64,000 nucleotides of DNA from Heminiphilus faecis (lineage in GTDB: Bacteria; Bacteroidota; Bacteroidia; Bacteroidales; Muribaculaceae): the NCBI RefSeq assembly GCF_008728965.1, contig NZ_VSMC01000010.1, positions 1-64,000 on the forward strand, given 5' to 3'. Of the stretch, positions 9,323 to 17,835 are shown piece by piece. The notes below the pieces were generated by a model. The model searched no databases, was not told where the DNA came from, and saw nothing but the letters and a program-made list of their open reading frames with translations. A program made the translations under genes and the position numbers. Each line of letters opens with the position of its first letter. Position 1 is the stretch's first letter.

Positions 9323-10095
9323 TTATACGGTGGAATTTTAAACAATTGTCGGGCATTGCGTTCAGTAATCCCGACAATTTCATCTACCGGTACTCTCATT
9401 ATATCTGCTACATAAGCGGCAGTATGTACAATGTAAGCCGACTCATTGCGTTTTCCTCTGTGTGGCACCGGGGCAAGATAAGGCGCATCGGTTTCTAAAA
9501 GTATACGGTCAGCACCTATTGATGGTATTACGTCACGCAGACGTGAATTTTTAAAGGTGACTATACCGTTGATGCCAAAATAAAAATCGCCGAAACGTCT
9601 TATACGTTCAATATCTGTCACTTCTCCGCCAAAACTGTGAAACACGCCTTCGGGCAATTTTGAAAAAGAAGCAAACACATCAAGGATATCATCAAGTCCT
9701 TCCCGGCAATGAATGATAAGCGGCAGTCCGTGACGCAAAGCCATGTCGATCTGAGCAACAAATGCGGAGCGTTGCTCTTTTCGGTACGATATATCCCAGT
9801 ACAGATCTATACCTATCTCCCCTACTGCCACAAAATCGTCGCGCTCATTGATGAGGCGTTCGATTTGTATAAGGTCGGCATTCCACCCCGGACCGACTTC
9901 GGTAGGGTGAAGCCCCATAGCCACTGACGTACAGTCGCGATGCCTGTCATGAAGAGACAACATAGGTTCTATGCTTGTCATGTCGACATTAGGCAATACC
10001 ATATGCCCCACTCCAGCCGCTAAAGCACGCTCTACGGCAGCATCGGGGTCTTCAAATTCAGGCAGATAGATATGAGTATGTGTATCAATTATCAT
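9310..10095 (-). CDS. tatD: TatD-family metal-dependent hydrolase/DNase
   Basis: TatD proteins are TIM-barrel metallo-hydrolases, and characterised members are DNases acting in DNA degradation or repair. The 261-residue protein shows the N-terminal metal motif DTHTHIYLPEF, the catalytic Glu in AVGEIGIDLYW, the HCRE motif, HSFGG and the C-terminal LETDAPYLAP. Its start overlaps the stop of the polyprenyl synthase gene by 4 bp (ATGA), implying translational coupling within the cmk-to-tatD minus-strand block. Confidence 0.92.
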   Translation of the reverse strand: MIIDTHTHIYLPEFEDPDAAVERALAAGVGHMVLPNVDMTSIEPMLSLHDRHRDCTSVAMGLHPTEVGPGWNADLIQIERLINERDDFVAVGEIGIDLYWDISYRKEQRSAFVAQIDMALRHGLPLIIHCREGLDDILDVFASFSKLPEGVFHSFGGEVTDIERIRRFGDFYFGINGIVTFKNSRLRDVIPSIGADRILLETDAPYLAPVPHRGKRNESAYIVHTAAYVADIMRVPVDEIVGITERNARQLFKIPPYNQNA

Positions 10096-11066
10096 GATTT
10101 CCGGTCTGATGACGACTCTGCCAGATTCACAAAAAACGCCCTAGCTTCTTCCGACAGTTCGATCGTATCAAGGCAGGCTACAGCATCGACAATATATGCC
10201 GCTATACGTTCACGACACACTTCTCCGACATTTAGACTGTCATATATAGCCTTTATACGCGACACTTTGTCATCAGAACGTTTTCCATACAACGACTCGA
10301 TCTCGGCACGCTGACGCACATCCGCTCTGTCAAGAGCCGTTATAAGAAGAAACGTCTTTTTGTCGTTAAGAATATCCCCTCCTGTTTTTTTCCCGAAAAC
10401 ACGTGGATCACCGTATGTGTCAAGCAGATCGTCCTGCAGTTGAAATGCAAGGCCGAGTGAAAGCCCGTAGTCATAAAAAGCCTTTACTACCGGAGCGGAG
10501 GCATCGGCCAACACAGCTCCTACGGCACATGCACAACCAAGCAGAACCGAAGTTTTCAGCCTTATCATATACATATATTCGGACTCGGTGACATCATTGC
10601 GGGTCTCGAAGTCCATGTCATATTGCTGGCCTTCGTAAATCTCCATTGCAGTCTTGTTAAACATCGACATCACCTCATGCAATTTGTCATGAGGACAATT
10701 GCCCATCAGCTGCGATGCCATTGTCAGCATGGCATCACCCGACAGTATGGCTGTAGCCTCATTCCATCTGACATGCACAGTAGGATTTCCACGCCTCATG
10801 TCGGCCCGGTCCATGACATCATCATGAAGCAGTGTGAAGTTATGAAACATCTCTATTCCCATGGCCTGCCTCACAGCATGCTCCGGCTTCATTCCGAGAG
10901 CTTCGGCCACCGCAAGAACCAGCATCGGACGCAACCGCTTGCCTCCACACTGCATGGTGTACTTAATTGGGTCATACAATCCGCGCGGTTGTTCGGGATA
11001 AGACATAGCGTCAAACGACGCATTTATATACTCTATGTAATCTTTTACACTTTTCATTATACACAA
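10092..11066 (-). CDS. Polyprenyl (geranylgeranyl/farnesyl) diphosphate synthase
   Basis: The enzyme condenses isopentenyl diphosphate with allylic diphosphates to make longer prenyl chains. The 324-residue all-helical protein has GGKRLRPML, the first Asp-rich motif HDDVMDRADMRRG and the second LQDDLLDTYGD, as in the polyprenyl synthetase family. Product length cannot be set from the motifs alone. The gene shares a block with ispH, giving a coherent isoprenoid context. The ORF starts MCIMKSVKDY, so Met4 is an equally possible start. Confidence 0.92.
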   Translation of the reverse strand: MCIMKSVKDYIEYINASFDAMSYPEQPRGLYDPIKYTMQCGGKRLRPMLVLAVAEALGMKPEHAVRQAMGIEMFHNFTLLHDDVMDRADMRRGNPTVHVRWNEATAILSGDAMLTMASQLMGNCPHDKLHEVMSMFNKTAMEIYEGQQYDMDFETRNDVTESEYMYMIRLKTSVLLGCACAVGAVLADASAPVVKAFYDYGLSLGLAFQLQDDLLDTYGDPRVFGKKTGGDILNDKKTFLLITALDRADVRQRAEIESLYGKRSDDKVSRIKAIYDSLNVGEVCRERIAAYIVDAVACLDTIELSEEARAFFVNLAESSSDRKS

Positions 11067-11085
11067 TTGTCACTTAATCCACTTA

Positions 11086-11376
11086 TTAAAAAATCTCACG
11101 GGCAAGAGAATCGGAGTTCTCCCTGATATAATTTTCGAAACCTTCGATATACAGTCGGGCAGCCTTTTCATGGCCCTCCTCTATATATCCATATTCAATG
11201 GCTTTTACTCCAAGTATATAACCCTCGACTTCGAGTTGAGACATGTCGGAAACGCCGTCTATAAGAGTCCGGGCATCAGACTCGCCATTAGTACGCGCGG
11301 CCTTGTTTATTCTGCCTTCCTTGCACGAACATGCGGTAACGAGAAGCAATACGGCAATAAAATACAATCTGTTCAT
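11086..11376 (-). CDS. Small unrecognised lipoprotein
   Basis: The 96-residue product starts at MNRLYFIAVLLLVTACSC. I chose this start because it gives a clean lipobox (VTAC). It also overlaps the exonuclease stop in an ATGA (11373-11376), whereas the longer open frame would begin inside the exonuclease. The mature part is short, charged and helical. The family is not recognised. It is the fourth gene of the cmk-ispH-exonuclease block. Confidence 0.65.
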   Translation of the reverse strand: MNRLYFIAVLLLVTACSCKEGRINKAARTNGESDARTLIDGVSDMSQLEVEGYILGVKAIEYGYIEEGHEKAARLYIEGFENYIRENSDSLAREIF

Positions 11377-11897
11377 AACAACGTCATGGCTATCTTCGCA
11401 CATGCCTCTGCATCGGCAAGTGCATTGTGGTGATTATAAAAAGGTATACCGAGAAATTCACATACATTGGGCAACGAGAATCGTCCAAGAAGCTGCCGGG
11501 GTATCTTGCGTCGGGCAGCCGATAATGTACACTGAAATGTATTGTCGGGCCATGTCATGCCATACACACGATGTGCAGCCCGCAAGCACTTTTCATCAAA
11601 AGCCTTGTTATGGGCCACAAACACGACGTGCTCCATCCCTCCGGGCGCATCATATCCGAAACGGCTCACCATATGCTTCCATACACGGTCAAATGTACAG
11701 GCGTCAGCAGTATCCTCAGGATATATGCCGTGAACGTTTTCCGAGAAATATCGGTAATACCACTCGGGCTCGGGCTTTACAAGTTCGTAAAACCGGTCAA
11801 CTATACATCCGCCGGATACCTTCACAGCACCTATGGCACATATGCTTGACGGAGCATTGTTGGCAGTCTCGACATCTATGGCTATAAAATCATTCAT
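11373..11897 (-). CDS. DnaQ-like 3'-5' exonuclease
   Basis: The 174-residue protein is an RNase H-fold DEDD exonuclease similar to the Pol III epsilon domain. It has the DxE motif in AIDVETAN (Asp8/Glu10), a central FVAHNKAFD motif and a C-terminal HNALADAEACAK with the catalytic His and Asp. It has no BRCT or additional domain, so it is a stand-alone exonuclease in replication, repair or RNA trimming. Its start overlaps the ispH stop as ATGA (11894-11897), and its stop overlaps the next lipoprotein the same way. Confidence 0.88.
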   Translation of the reverse strand: MNDFIAIDVETANNAPSSICAIGAVKVSGGCIVDRFYELVKPEPEWYYRYFSENVHGIYPEDTADACTFDRVWKHMVSRFGYDAPGGMEHVVFVAHNKAFDEKCLRAAHRVYGMTWPDNTFQCTLSAARRKIPRQLLGRFSLPNVCEFLGIPFYNHHNALADAEACAKIAMTLL

Positions 11898-12757
11898 CCT
11901 TCAGTCATATGTATCAAACGATCGCGTACCTCTTCCATAAGCCAGCGCGGTGTAGACGTAGCTCCGCATATGCCCACACTATCGACACCGCTCAACCATG
12001 ACTGATCTATCTCAGCGGGGTTGGATACAAGATGAGTACGCTGATTCACCTCTTTGCACTCTCCGTAAAGTATCTTGCCGTTGCTGCTCTTCTTTCCGCT
12101 GACAAAAAGTATCAGATCATGCTCAGATGCAAAACGCCTTAACCGAGGCACCCGGTTTGCTACCTGACGGCATATAGTGTCATAGTAACGAAATGTCGTG
12201 CCGGGTGACTTGCGGCGCTCAATTTCCGCTATCATCTCCGAAAGACCGTGCAATGACTTAGTTGTCTGCGAATAAAGCACAATGTCGTGGTTGTAATCAA
12301 GCTGCGACAACCCCTCGATATCCTCAACGACTATGGCATTGCCGTCAGTCTGCCCCACAAGGCCGTTAACTTCGGCATGACCGAGCTTGCCGTATATGAC
12401 AATCTGCTCGTCGGGTGTGCGCTCGTCATACGACTTCTTTATACGCTTCTGCAAGTGCAGCACTACCGGACACGTCGCATCAATCACGTCTATGCCGTTG
12501 GCATTAGCCGTCTCATAAGTCTGTGGTGGCTCTCCGTGAGCCCGCAACAGTACTTTCACGTCATGCAGTCTCGACAAGTCGTCATGAGTTATCGTTACAA
12601 GACCGCGCTTGCGCAAACGCTCAACTTCGTCACTGTTGTGCACTATATCGCCCAAGCAATAAAGCCGTCCGCTGTTGTCAAGTTCAACCTCGGCTTTGCA
12701 TATCGCAGACACAACTCCGTTGCAAAAGCCCGATGCTTCATCTATCTCAATGCGCAT
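11894..12757 (-). CDS. ispH: 4-hydroxy-3-methylbut-2-enyl diphosphate reductase
   Basis: IspH makes IPP and DMAPP from HMBPP, the last step of the MEP pathway, using a [4Fe-4S] cluster. I use the start MRIEIDEASGFC, which puts the cluster Cys at residue 12 as in the family; the longer frame adds 13 atypical residues. The other cluster cysteines are in DATCPVV and DTICRQV, and the HMBPP-site histidines are in GDIVHNSD, RAHGEPP and GKLGHAEV. The gene overlaps the end of cmk by 11 bp and the exonuclease by 4 bp. The cmk-ispH pairing is common in Bacteroidota. Confidence 0.94.
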   Translation of the reverse strand: MRIEIDEASGFCNGVVSAICKAEVELDNSGRLYCLGDIVHNSDEVERLRKRGLVTITHDDLSRLHDVKVLLRAHGEPPQTYETANANGIDVIDATCPVVLHLQKRIKKSYDERTPDEQIVIYGKLGHAEVNGLVGQTDGNAIVVEDIEGLSQLDYNHDIVLYSQTTKSLHGLSEMIAEIERRKSPGTTFRYYDTICRQVANRVPRLRRFASEHDLILFVSGKKSSNGKILYGECKEVNQRTHLVSNPAEIDQSWLSGVDSVGICGATSTPRWLMEEVRDRLIHMTEG

Positions 12758-13448
12758 CGGACAGTATTTTATTGTACAAGTCAAGCAGCCAAGCATTCTG
12801 CTCCTCGATACTCATGCATGAGTTATCAAGCGACACCGCATCTCCGGCTTTGCGTAACGGACTCTCTTCGCGGGTTTCATCTATATGGTCGCGATGGACA
12901 ACATTGGCAAGGACCTCCTCGTAAGTGGCCGGCACACCTTTATCGACAAGTTCGCTGAACCGCCTTTGGGCACGAGTCTCTGCCGAAGCATCGACAAATA
13001 CTTTCATCTCGGCAGCGGGAAATACGGTCGTTCCTATGTCTCGGCCATCCATCACTATGCCTTTTCCCTCCCCAAGCGCTTGCTGCATCGCCACAAGGCG
13101 ATGCCTTACTTCAGGTATTACGGAAACTTGCGACACATTGTTGGATACATTGAGCCGTCTTATTTCATCCTCCACATCCTCACCGTTGAGCAATGTGCGC
13201 TGCCTGCCGTCAGGCATCGGCTTAAAATCAATTGTAATTCCGGGAAGCGCACTGACAAGAGCCTCGGAATCCACATTGCCGTTCTCAACCATACCATGAC
13301 GCATGCCCCACAAAGTAACGGCGCGATACATGGCTCCGGAATCTATATAACGGTACCCGATAGCCGAAGCAAGCGCACGAGCCATAGAACTTTTACCTGA
13401 TGACGAATATCCGTCAATGGCAATTATGATTTTCTTTTCTTCTGACAT
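12747..13448 (-). CDS. cmk: Cytidylate kinase
   Basis: Cmk phosphorylates CMP and dCMP to the diphosphates. The 233-residue protein has the P-loop DGYSSSGKSSMA near the N-terminus, the IDSGAMYRA substrate motif, the DGRDIGTTVFP motif and an Arg-rich lid (RAQRRFSEL). A TAACTTTG -7 element lies 23 bp upstream, so cmk likely heads the cmk-ispH-exonuclease-lipoprotein-polyprenyl synthase-tatD unit. Confidence 0.95.
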   Translation of the reverse strand: MSEEKKIIIAIDGYSSSGKSSMARALASAIGYRYIDSGAMYRAVTLWGMRHGMVENGNVDSEALVSALPGITIDFKPMPDGRQRTLLNGEDVEDEIRRLNVSNNVSQVSVIPEVRHRLVAMQQALGEGKGIVMDGRDIGTTVFPAAEMKVFVDASAETRAQRRFSELVDKGVPATYEEVLANVVHRDHIDETREESPLRKAGDAVSLDNSCMSIEEQNAWLLDLYNKILSDAH

Positions 13449-13470
13449 AATATAACAGATAAGACAAAGT

Positions 13471-13478
13471 CAAAGTTA
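13471..13478 (-). promoter_or_regulatory. Bacteroidota -7 element for cmk block
   Basis: On the minus strand this reads TAACTTTG, 23 bp upstream of the cmk start. It is a full TAnnTTTG match. No well-spaced -33 element is obvious. Confidence 0.5.
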
Positions 13479-13645
13479 CTTAGAATTTATCAATCTCCCT
13501 ACTAAATCAGCCTGAAAGTTTCATGCCCGCTCTCAGTCAGCATACATGAAGATGCCGAATCTTTTCAATGTGTACATTAGTTTATCATGATAACAGGCTT
13601 ATATACATATCCAAGGATTGAAGTAAAATCAATTATTATTTGATA

Positions 13646-13679
13646 TTTGCGGAAGTTACAATGCGTTTCGCTAAATTTG
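13646..13679 (+). promoter_or_regulatory. Promoter of the HAD phosphatase gene
   Basis: TTTG (13646-13649) and TAAATTTG (13672-13679) are spaced by 22 bp, near the spacing known for the Bacteroidota housekeeping sigma factor. The gene starts 23 bp further on. The rest of the 253-bp divergent region with cmk holds no gene I can support. Confidence 0.55.
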
Positions 13680-13701
13680 CAAAACAAACCCGAATTCAAT
13701 T

Positions 13702-14340
13702 ATGAAGGATTACAAAGCATATCTTTTCGATTTTGACTATACGCTTGCCGACTCTTCACAAGGCATAGTGAAATGCTATCGGAATGTACTCAACCGCCAC
13801 GGTTTTACCTCTGTCAGCGACGATGACATAAAACGTACAATAGGCAAGACACTTGAGGAGTCGTTCAGCATATTTACTGACAATCACGATCCTGAATTTC
13901 TTGCACGGCTAAAAAAGGAGTATGTGGCCGAAGCCGACCGTATAATGACCGACAATACCGTGCTGTTTCCCGAAACGGTCAATGTTTTATCGGCATTAAA
14001 AAAATCAAATGCAAAAATCGGCATAATCTCAACAAAATACCGTTATCGCATAAAAGAATGCCTTGATCGCAATCTGGATGAAAATATTGTAGACATCATA
14101 ATAGGAGGCGAAGATGTAGAGTACCCCAAACCCTCTCCTGAAGGTTTAAAATTTGCTATAAAGCAGCTTGATTTGGAGAAAAGCAGTGTTCTATATATCG
14201 GCGACAGCACTGTCGATGCCGAAACCGCTCTACATGCGGCGGTCGACTTTGCAGGCGTGCTCAACGGCGTAACGACATCCGATGAACTGGCGGCTTATCC
14301 TCACGTTGCGGTTATGAACGATTTAAACGGACTCCTATAA
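13702..14340 (+). CDS. HAD-superfamily hydrolase, phosphoglycolate phosphatase-like
   Basis: The 212-residue protein is a class I HAD phosphatase. It has the nucleophile motif DFDYTLADSS near residue 10, motif II in IISTKYR, a Lys in EYPKPSPEG and motif IV in YIGDSTVDAETA. The helical cap between motifs I and II resembles Gph/pyrophosphatase-type enzymes. The substrate is not determinable from sequence; 2-phosphoglycolate, another small phosphate ester or a nucleotide are all possible. Its end overlaps the convergent porQ by 6 bp. Confidence 0.85.
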   Translation: MKDYKAYLFDFDYTLADSSQGIVKCYRNVLNRHGFTSVSDDDIKRTIGKTLEESFSIFTDNHDPEFLARLKKEYVAEADRIMTDNTVLFPETVNVLSALKKSNAKIGIISTKYRYRIKECLDRNLDENIVDIIIGGEDVEYPKPSPEGLKFAIKQLDLEKSSVLYIGDSTVDAETALHAAVDFAGVLNGVTTSDELAAYPHVAVMNDLNGLL

Positions 14341-15336
14341 AGTCATACGCAGATTAAACATAAATGTCATAGCGCCTGAATGAGGCTGGGCGACCGCCCC
14401 TCCTATTGAAAATCGGTTGGCGTTAAATCCGGCACACATGGACATCCCAGATAAAAACGTACGTGAATAAGCACTCATGTCGGTCCGTGTTTTATAATTG
14501 TATCCAAGGCCCACATAAAAAGCATCGGCAGGCATAAACTCCATGCCGAATACAAGATGACGCAATAAATTTGAGCCGAAAGAGTCCTTTTCTTCCGGCA
14601 TCGTATCGGCACTTCCGTCTCCGGCATCGGTATATGGAAGATGCCATTTGGTAAGATTCCATGCCGTTACGGATATACGGAATGGATACGGCCCGAGACC
14701 TTGTGTCCAGCCAAGCCTGACATCAACAGGCAAGCGGTCATACACGTCATTGAACCGCTTTAACTGACCGCCCAGATTAGTTATCACCAACGATAAAGAC
14801 AAATCTCGGTCAGAGTCAAAATAACTAATGCCCAAATCGGTAGCCATCGCAAATGCCGTATAAGATTCATATGACGAATATATGGCTTTCAACGTAATGC
14901 CTCCCCGAAGACGATCGGTTATATCATGTCCGAACGTACCTGCGACATAAATATCCTTTGGACTGAATGAACCGATATCGGCACCAGTCTCGTCAGTACC
15001 CCTGATTTCACCATAGCCGAAATACTGAACGGCAACAGCCCATGCAGACTTCTCACCGGCAGCCATGCCGTAACGCACACCAGCAAAGTCGGAGTCGCCA
15101 AGATATCGCATATAGTTCACCCCGACCTGCTTTCCCAATTCCGGACCGAGAAAAGCCGGATTTTGTTCTATCAGGTTTATATCATCATCAATCAGCGATA
15201 TGTTTATACCTCCAAGCCCGTAAACTCGACTTGAAGATGTGACATCAAGAAAGTTGTATGCCGTAGAACCGTCATCAGCCAAGCAACAAAAAGCAGCCGC
15301 TATAAAAGAACCGGATATCCATGCACGAAAATTCAT
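14335..15336 (-). CDS. porQ: Type IX secretion protein PorQ
   Basis: PorQ is an outer-membrane barrel of the type IX secretion system, required in Porphyromonas with PorU, PorV and PorZ for maturation and attachment of secreted cargo. The start MNFRAWISG is chosen because it begins the signal peptide; the open frame extends 13 codons upstream. The mature N-terminus has the PorQ pattern TAYNFLDVTSSSRVYGLGGINISLIDDD followed by NPAFLGPE; beta strands fill the rest and it ends in FMFNLRMTL. It lies beyond the HAD gene from cmk-ispH. No other T9SS gene is seen in the window. Confidence 0.85.
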   Translation of the reverse strand: MNFRAWISGSFIAAAFCCLADDGSTAYNFLDVTSSSRVYGLGGINISLIDDDINLIEQNPAFLGPELGKQVGVNYMRYLGDSDFAGVRYGMAAGEKSAWAVAVQYFGYGEIRGTDETGADIGSFSPKDIYVAGTFGHDITDRLRGGITLKAIYSSYESYTAFAMATDLGISYFDSDRDLSLSLVITNLGGQLKRFNDVYDRLPVDVRLGWTQGLGPYPFRISVTAWNLTKWHLPYTDAGDGSADTMPEEKDSFGSNLLRHLVFGMEFMPADAFYVGLGYNYKTRTDMSAYSRTFLSGMSMCAGFNANRFSIGGAVAQPHSGAMTFMFNLRMTL

Positions 15337-15466
15337 AATCATTTTACTTACGTAAGTGTTAACGTATGTTTTCACTCTTATATTGCACCGAAACGATAAT
15401 AATTAATTTAAATATTTTTGCTAATAAACCTGAAACAAACTAAACTATTACAAAAATGGGCATTCA

Positions 15467-15500
15467 ATTTTGGATATATCGCTTTACGCTCCTATATTTG
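15467..15500 (+). promoter_or_regulatory. Promoter of TonB-type gene
   Basis: TTTTG (about 15467-15471) and TATATTTG (15493-15500) are spaced by 21 bp, a full -33/-7 match. The chosen start at 15524 is 23 bp downstream. The longer open frame from 15470 would begin inside the promoter, which argues against it. Confidence 0.6.
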
Positions 15501-15523
15501 CGATACATTTCAGTTTGGAAATC

Positions 15524-16006
15524 ATGAAATATATAACTCTTAAACTCTTTATCACATTATTGCTATTTTCGGCAACGAGCATCGGGGCATATGCTCAGAT
15601 ACGCATTGTCACACACACTACCGCACAATCCTTAGCCATGACAGCCGATATCGACGCCTCTTACGAAGACTTCTCGTTTGAAATAATCGAAGCGTACGAA
15701 AGCGTAGATGTTGACGAACAGCCGATGTTTCCCGGAGGCAACAACGCTCTTGTCCAGTATATCAACTCATCTCGACGCTATCCGGCCGAGGCTTATAACC
15801 GTGGGATACACGGACGTGTCCTGTGTTCGTTTATCGTACAACCTGACGGAAGCATAACACATATCAATGTACTTAGGGGTGTGGAACCGTCGCTTGACCG
15901 CGAGGCGGTAAGAGTGCTTAACTCAATGCCCCAATGGAAAGCCGGACGCATTGAAGGCACACCGGTGCCGGTGTACTGCATACTTCCGGTAGTTTTCCGT
16001 CTGTAA
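15524..16006 (+). CDS. Secreted TonB C-terminal-domain protein
   Basis: The 160-residue product begins with a signal peptide (MKYITLKLF to AYAQ). It carries a TonB C-terminal domain in the last 90 residues: MFPGGNNALVQYINSSRRYP, then GRVLCSFIVQPDGSI, then AVRVLNSMPQWKAGR. It lacks the N-terminal cytoplasmic membrane anchor and the Pro-rich spacer of true TonB. It is therefore probably a periplasmic TonB-like module of the kind common in Bacteroidota rather than an energy transducer. The start follows from the promoter and the signal peptide. Confidence 0.8.
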   Translation: MKYITLKLFITLLLFSATSIGAYAQIRIVTHTTAQSLAMTADIDASYEDFSFEIIEAYESVDVDEQPMFPGGNNALVQYINSSRRYPAEAYNRGIHGRVLCSFIVQPDGSITHINVLRGVEPSLDREAVRVLNSMPQWKAGRIEGTPVPVYCILPVVFRL

Positions 16007-16101
16007 AATAAAGTTTAGATACAATTTTTGCTTAATACGACCCCATCTTTGGTTTTTATTTGTTATATTCGCAGTGAATAAACATTTCAAACCTATTTAT
16101 T

Positions 16102-16464
16102 ATGGCAAATAAACGTGAACTCAAAAGAGCTATAAAAGCCGCATGCGGCAATATGGCCGGAGAATGTATAATAACCCGCAATTTTGTTGAAGGAGTGGAC
16201 CGCGCCAAGATGGCAGATATAATATTCAATATTGCCGATTTGCAGTGTGCGTCGATTGAAAAGGTGTCATTTGCTTTCGACAAGAATGCAAAGAGTTTTG
16301 ACAACCGTCATCTTTACAAAGCGGCCCGTGAAAAATATTTCCGCAAAGCTTACGGAAAACTGATAAAAGACTTCAAAGAAGGGATGAACGATATCGTAAA
16401 ACAGATGAACGAAGCTCTTCCCGCAAAACAAAAAGAGCTGAACAAGGCTAAAGCCGCAAAATAA
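16102..16464 (+). CDS. Small basic helical protein, unrecognised
   Basis: I do not recognise this 120-residue protein. It is Lys-rich, has no signal peptide, and looks helical, with an Ala/Lys-rich tail (KELNKAKAAK). A TATATTCG element about 40 bp upstream is close to the Bacteroidota -7 consensus. It precedes an acyltransferase gene by 20 bp and may be co-transcribed with it. Two cysteines (CGNMAGEC) lie near the N-terminus. The reading frame has normal codon use and good spacing, so it is very likely a real gene. Confidence 0.7.
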   Translation: MANKRELKRAIKAACGNMAGECIITRNFVEGVDRAKMADIIFNIADLQCASIEKVSFAFDKNAKSFDNRHLYKAAREKYFRKAYGKLIKDFKEGMNDIVKQMNEALPAKQKELNKAKAAK

Positions 16465-16484
16465 AGCATCTAAAATTCTCGGCA

Positions 16485-17030
16485 ATGTTACTGTCGAAAT
16501 GGATACTTAAAATAATCGGGTGGAAGGTGACAATCACCACACCCGATTATGCCAAATGCCTGATATGCGTGGCTCCGCATACAAGCAATTGGGATTTCAT
16601 ACTCGGAGAACTCGCCTACTCCTCGGTCGGGCGCAAAGCGGGATTTCTGATGAAAGAGGCGTGGTTTTTCTGGCCACTGGGCTATTTTTTCAAAGCTATA
16701 GGAGGTATTCCCGTACCGAAAAAACGCGGTTCATCACTGACCGAAGATATTGTAAAGCGTTTCGGAGCGTCGTCGCGCCTTGTGCTCGCCATTACTCCTG
16801 AAGGCACCAGAAAAGGCACCGCAAAATGGCGCCACGGATTTCTGTATATAGCTAAAGATGCCGGTATACCGCTATTGCTCGGAGCTATCGACTATAAGAA
16901 CAAGACAATAGAGATAACCACGGAATTCAAGCCTACTGACAACATCGAGGCCGATATGAGAGCGATAAAAGACTTTTACAGCAAATATAACGCGAAGTAT
17001 CCGGAAAAATTCATTACTGACTATGAGTGA
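16485..17030 (+). CDS. PlsC-like 1-acylglycerol-3-phosphate acyltransferase
   Basis: The 181-residue protein belongs to the PlsC/LPLAT acyltransferase superfamily. It has the catalytic HX4D motif HTSNWD (32-37), a second block GGIPVPKKRG and a third TPEGTRKG. It is shorter than canonical PlsC (about 240) but matches the compact variant found in Bacteroidota. Membrane phospholipid or lipid acylation is likely; the acceptor is unknown. Its stop overlaps the next gene by 8 bp. Confidence 0.85.
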   Translation: MLLSKWILKIIGWKVTITTPDYAKCLICVAPHTSNWDFILGELAYSSVGRKAGFLMKEAWFFWPLGYFFKAIGGIPVPKKRGSSLTEDIVKRFGASSRLVLAITPEGTRKGTAKWRHGFLYIAKDAGIPLLLGAIDYKNKTIEITTEFKPTDNIEADMRAIKDFYSKYNAKYPEKFITDYE

Positions 17031-17814
17031 AGTTTTAAAAACGGCGGCCGTTCAGCTCGACATATCATGGGCTTCGAAAGAGGAGAACATGAGCAAAGCG
17101 CTTGACGCATTGTCGTCGCTTCCCGCTGACATTGACATAGCGGTATTACCCGAGATGTTTACCACCGGTTTTATATGTGCGCCCGACGAAGCACGCCTGC
17201 TTGCCGAACCGGTCGACGGCACCACGATGAATGAGCTAAGGCTGTGGTCACGAAAATCTGACACGGCATTATGCGGCTCTTTCATAGCATTGGAAAACGG
17301 CCATGTGTACAACCGGGCATTTTTCATCGAACCGTCAGGCAATGAACACTATTACGACAAGCACCATCTGTTTTCAATAAGCGGGGAAGATGATGCGTAT
17401 TCCCCGGGCACTGAAGTGATGCCTATATTCAATTTCAAAGGATGGAACATAAGTATGGCCGTATGTTTCGATTTGCGTTTTCCTGCTTGGTTGCGAAATA
17501 ACAATGTCACTCCATATGACCTGCTTATAATCATGTCAAACTGGCCCGATTCCAGAGTATACGCATGGAAACACCTTCTTATAGCGCGTGCTATTGAAAA
17601 TCAGGCTTACGTACTGGGATGCAACCGGTCGGGCGCAGACAATTACGGAGTATACAGCGGCGCATCGATGATTATAGACCCTAAAGGGCGGCCCATACAA
17701 CAGCATTTGGACGACACGTTTTGCTTGGCGGAGCTGTCACTTGCCGACCTTGAGATATTTCGCAAAAAGTTTCCTGTTCTAAACGAGACCGACCACTTCC
17801 GTTTCTCAATCTGA
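17023..17814 (+). CDS. Nitrilase-family amidohydrolase (omega-amidase-like)
   Basis: The 263-residue protein has the nitrilase Glu-Lys-Cys triad: Glu44 in LPEMF, Lys113 in DKHHLF and Cys148 in AVCFDLRFP. The sequence resembles the YafV/Nit2 omega-amidase group, which hydrolyses alpha-keto acid amides such as 2-oxoglutaramate in glutamine or methionine salvage. It overlaps the acyltransferase gene by 8 bp, so translation is probably coupled, though no shared pathway is obvious. Confidence 0.88.
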   Translation: MSEVLKTAAVQLDISWASKEENMSKALDALSSLPADIDIAVLPEMFTTGFICAPDEARLLAEPVDGTTMNELRLWSRKSDTALCGSFIALENGHVYNRAFFIEPSGNEHYYDKHHLFSISGEDDAYSPGTEVMPIFNFKGWNISMAVCFDLRFPAWLRNNNVTPYDLLIIMSNWPDSRVYAWKHLLIARAIENQAYVLGCNRSGADNYGVYSGASMIIDPKGRPIQQHLDDTFCLAELSLADLEIFRKKFPVLNETDHFRFSI

Positions 17815-17835
17815 ACCGCAGTTATAATAAAGCCG

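Noticed and set aside
12287-12958. 223-residue plus-strand open frame across ispH and cmk
   Set aside because: It covers two well-supported minus-strand genes and shows no domain; it is an antisense shadow.
14335-15336. A type IX secretion cluster around porQ
   Set aside because: Apart from porQ no other type IX component is recognisable; the PorT-like barrels at 38706 and 40939 have only the general fold.
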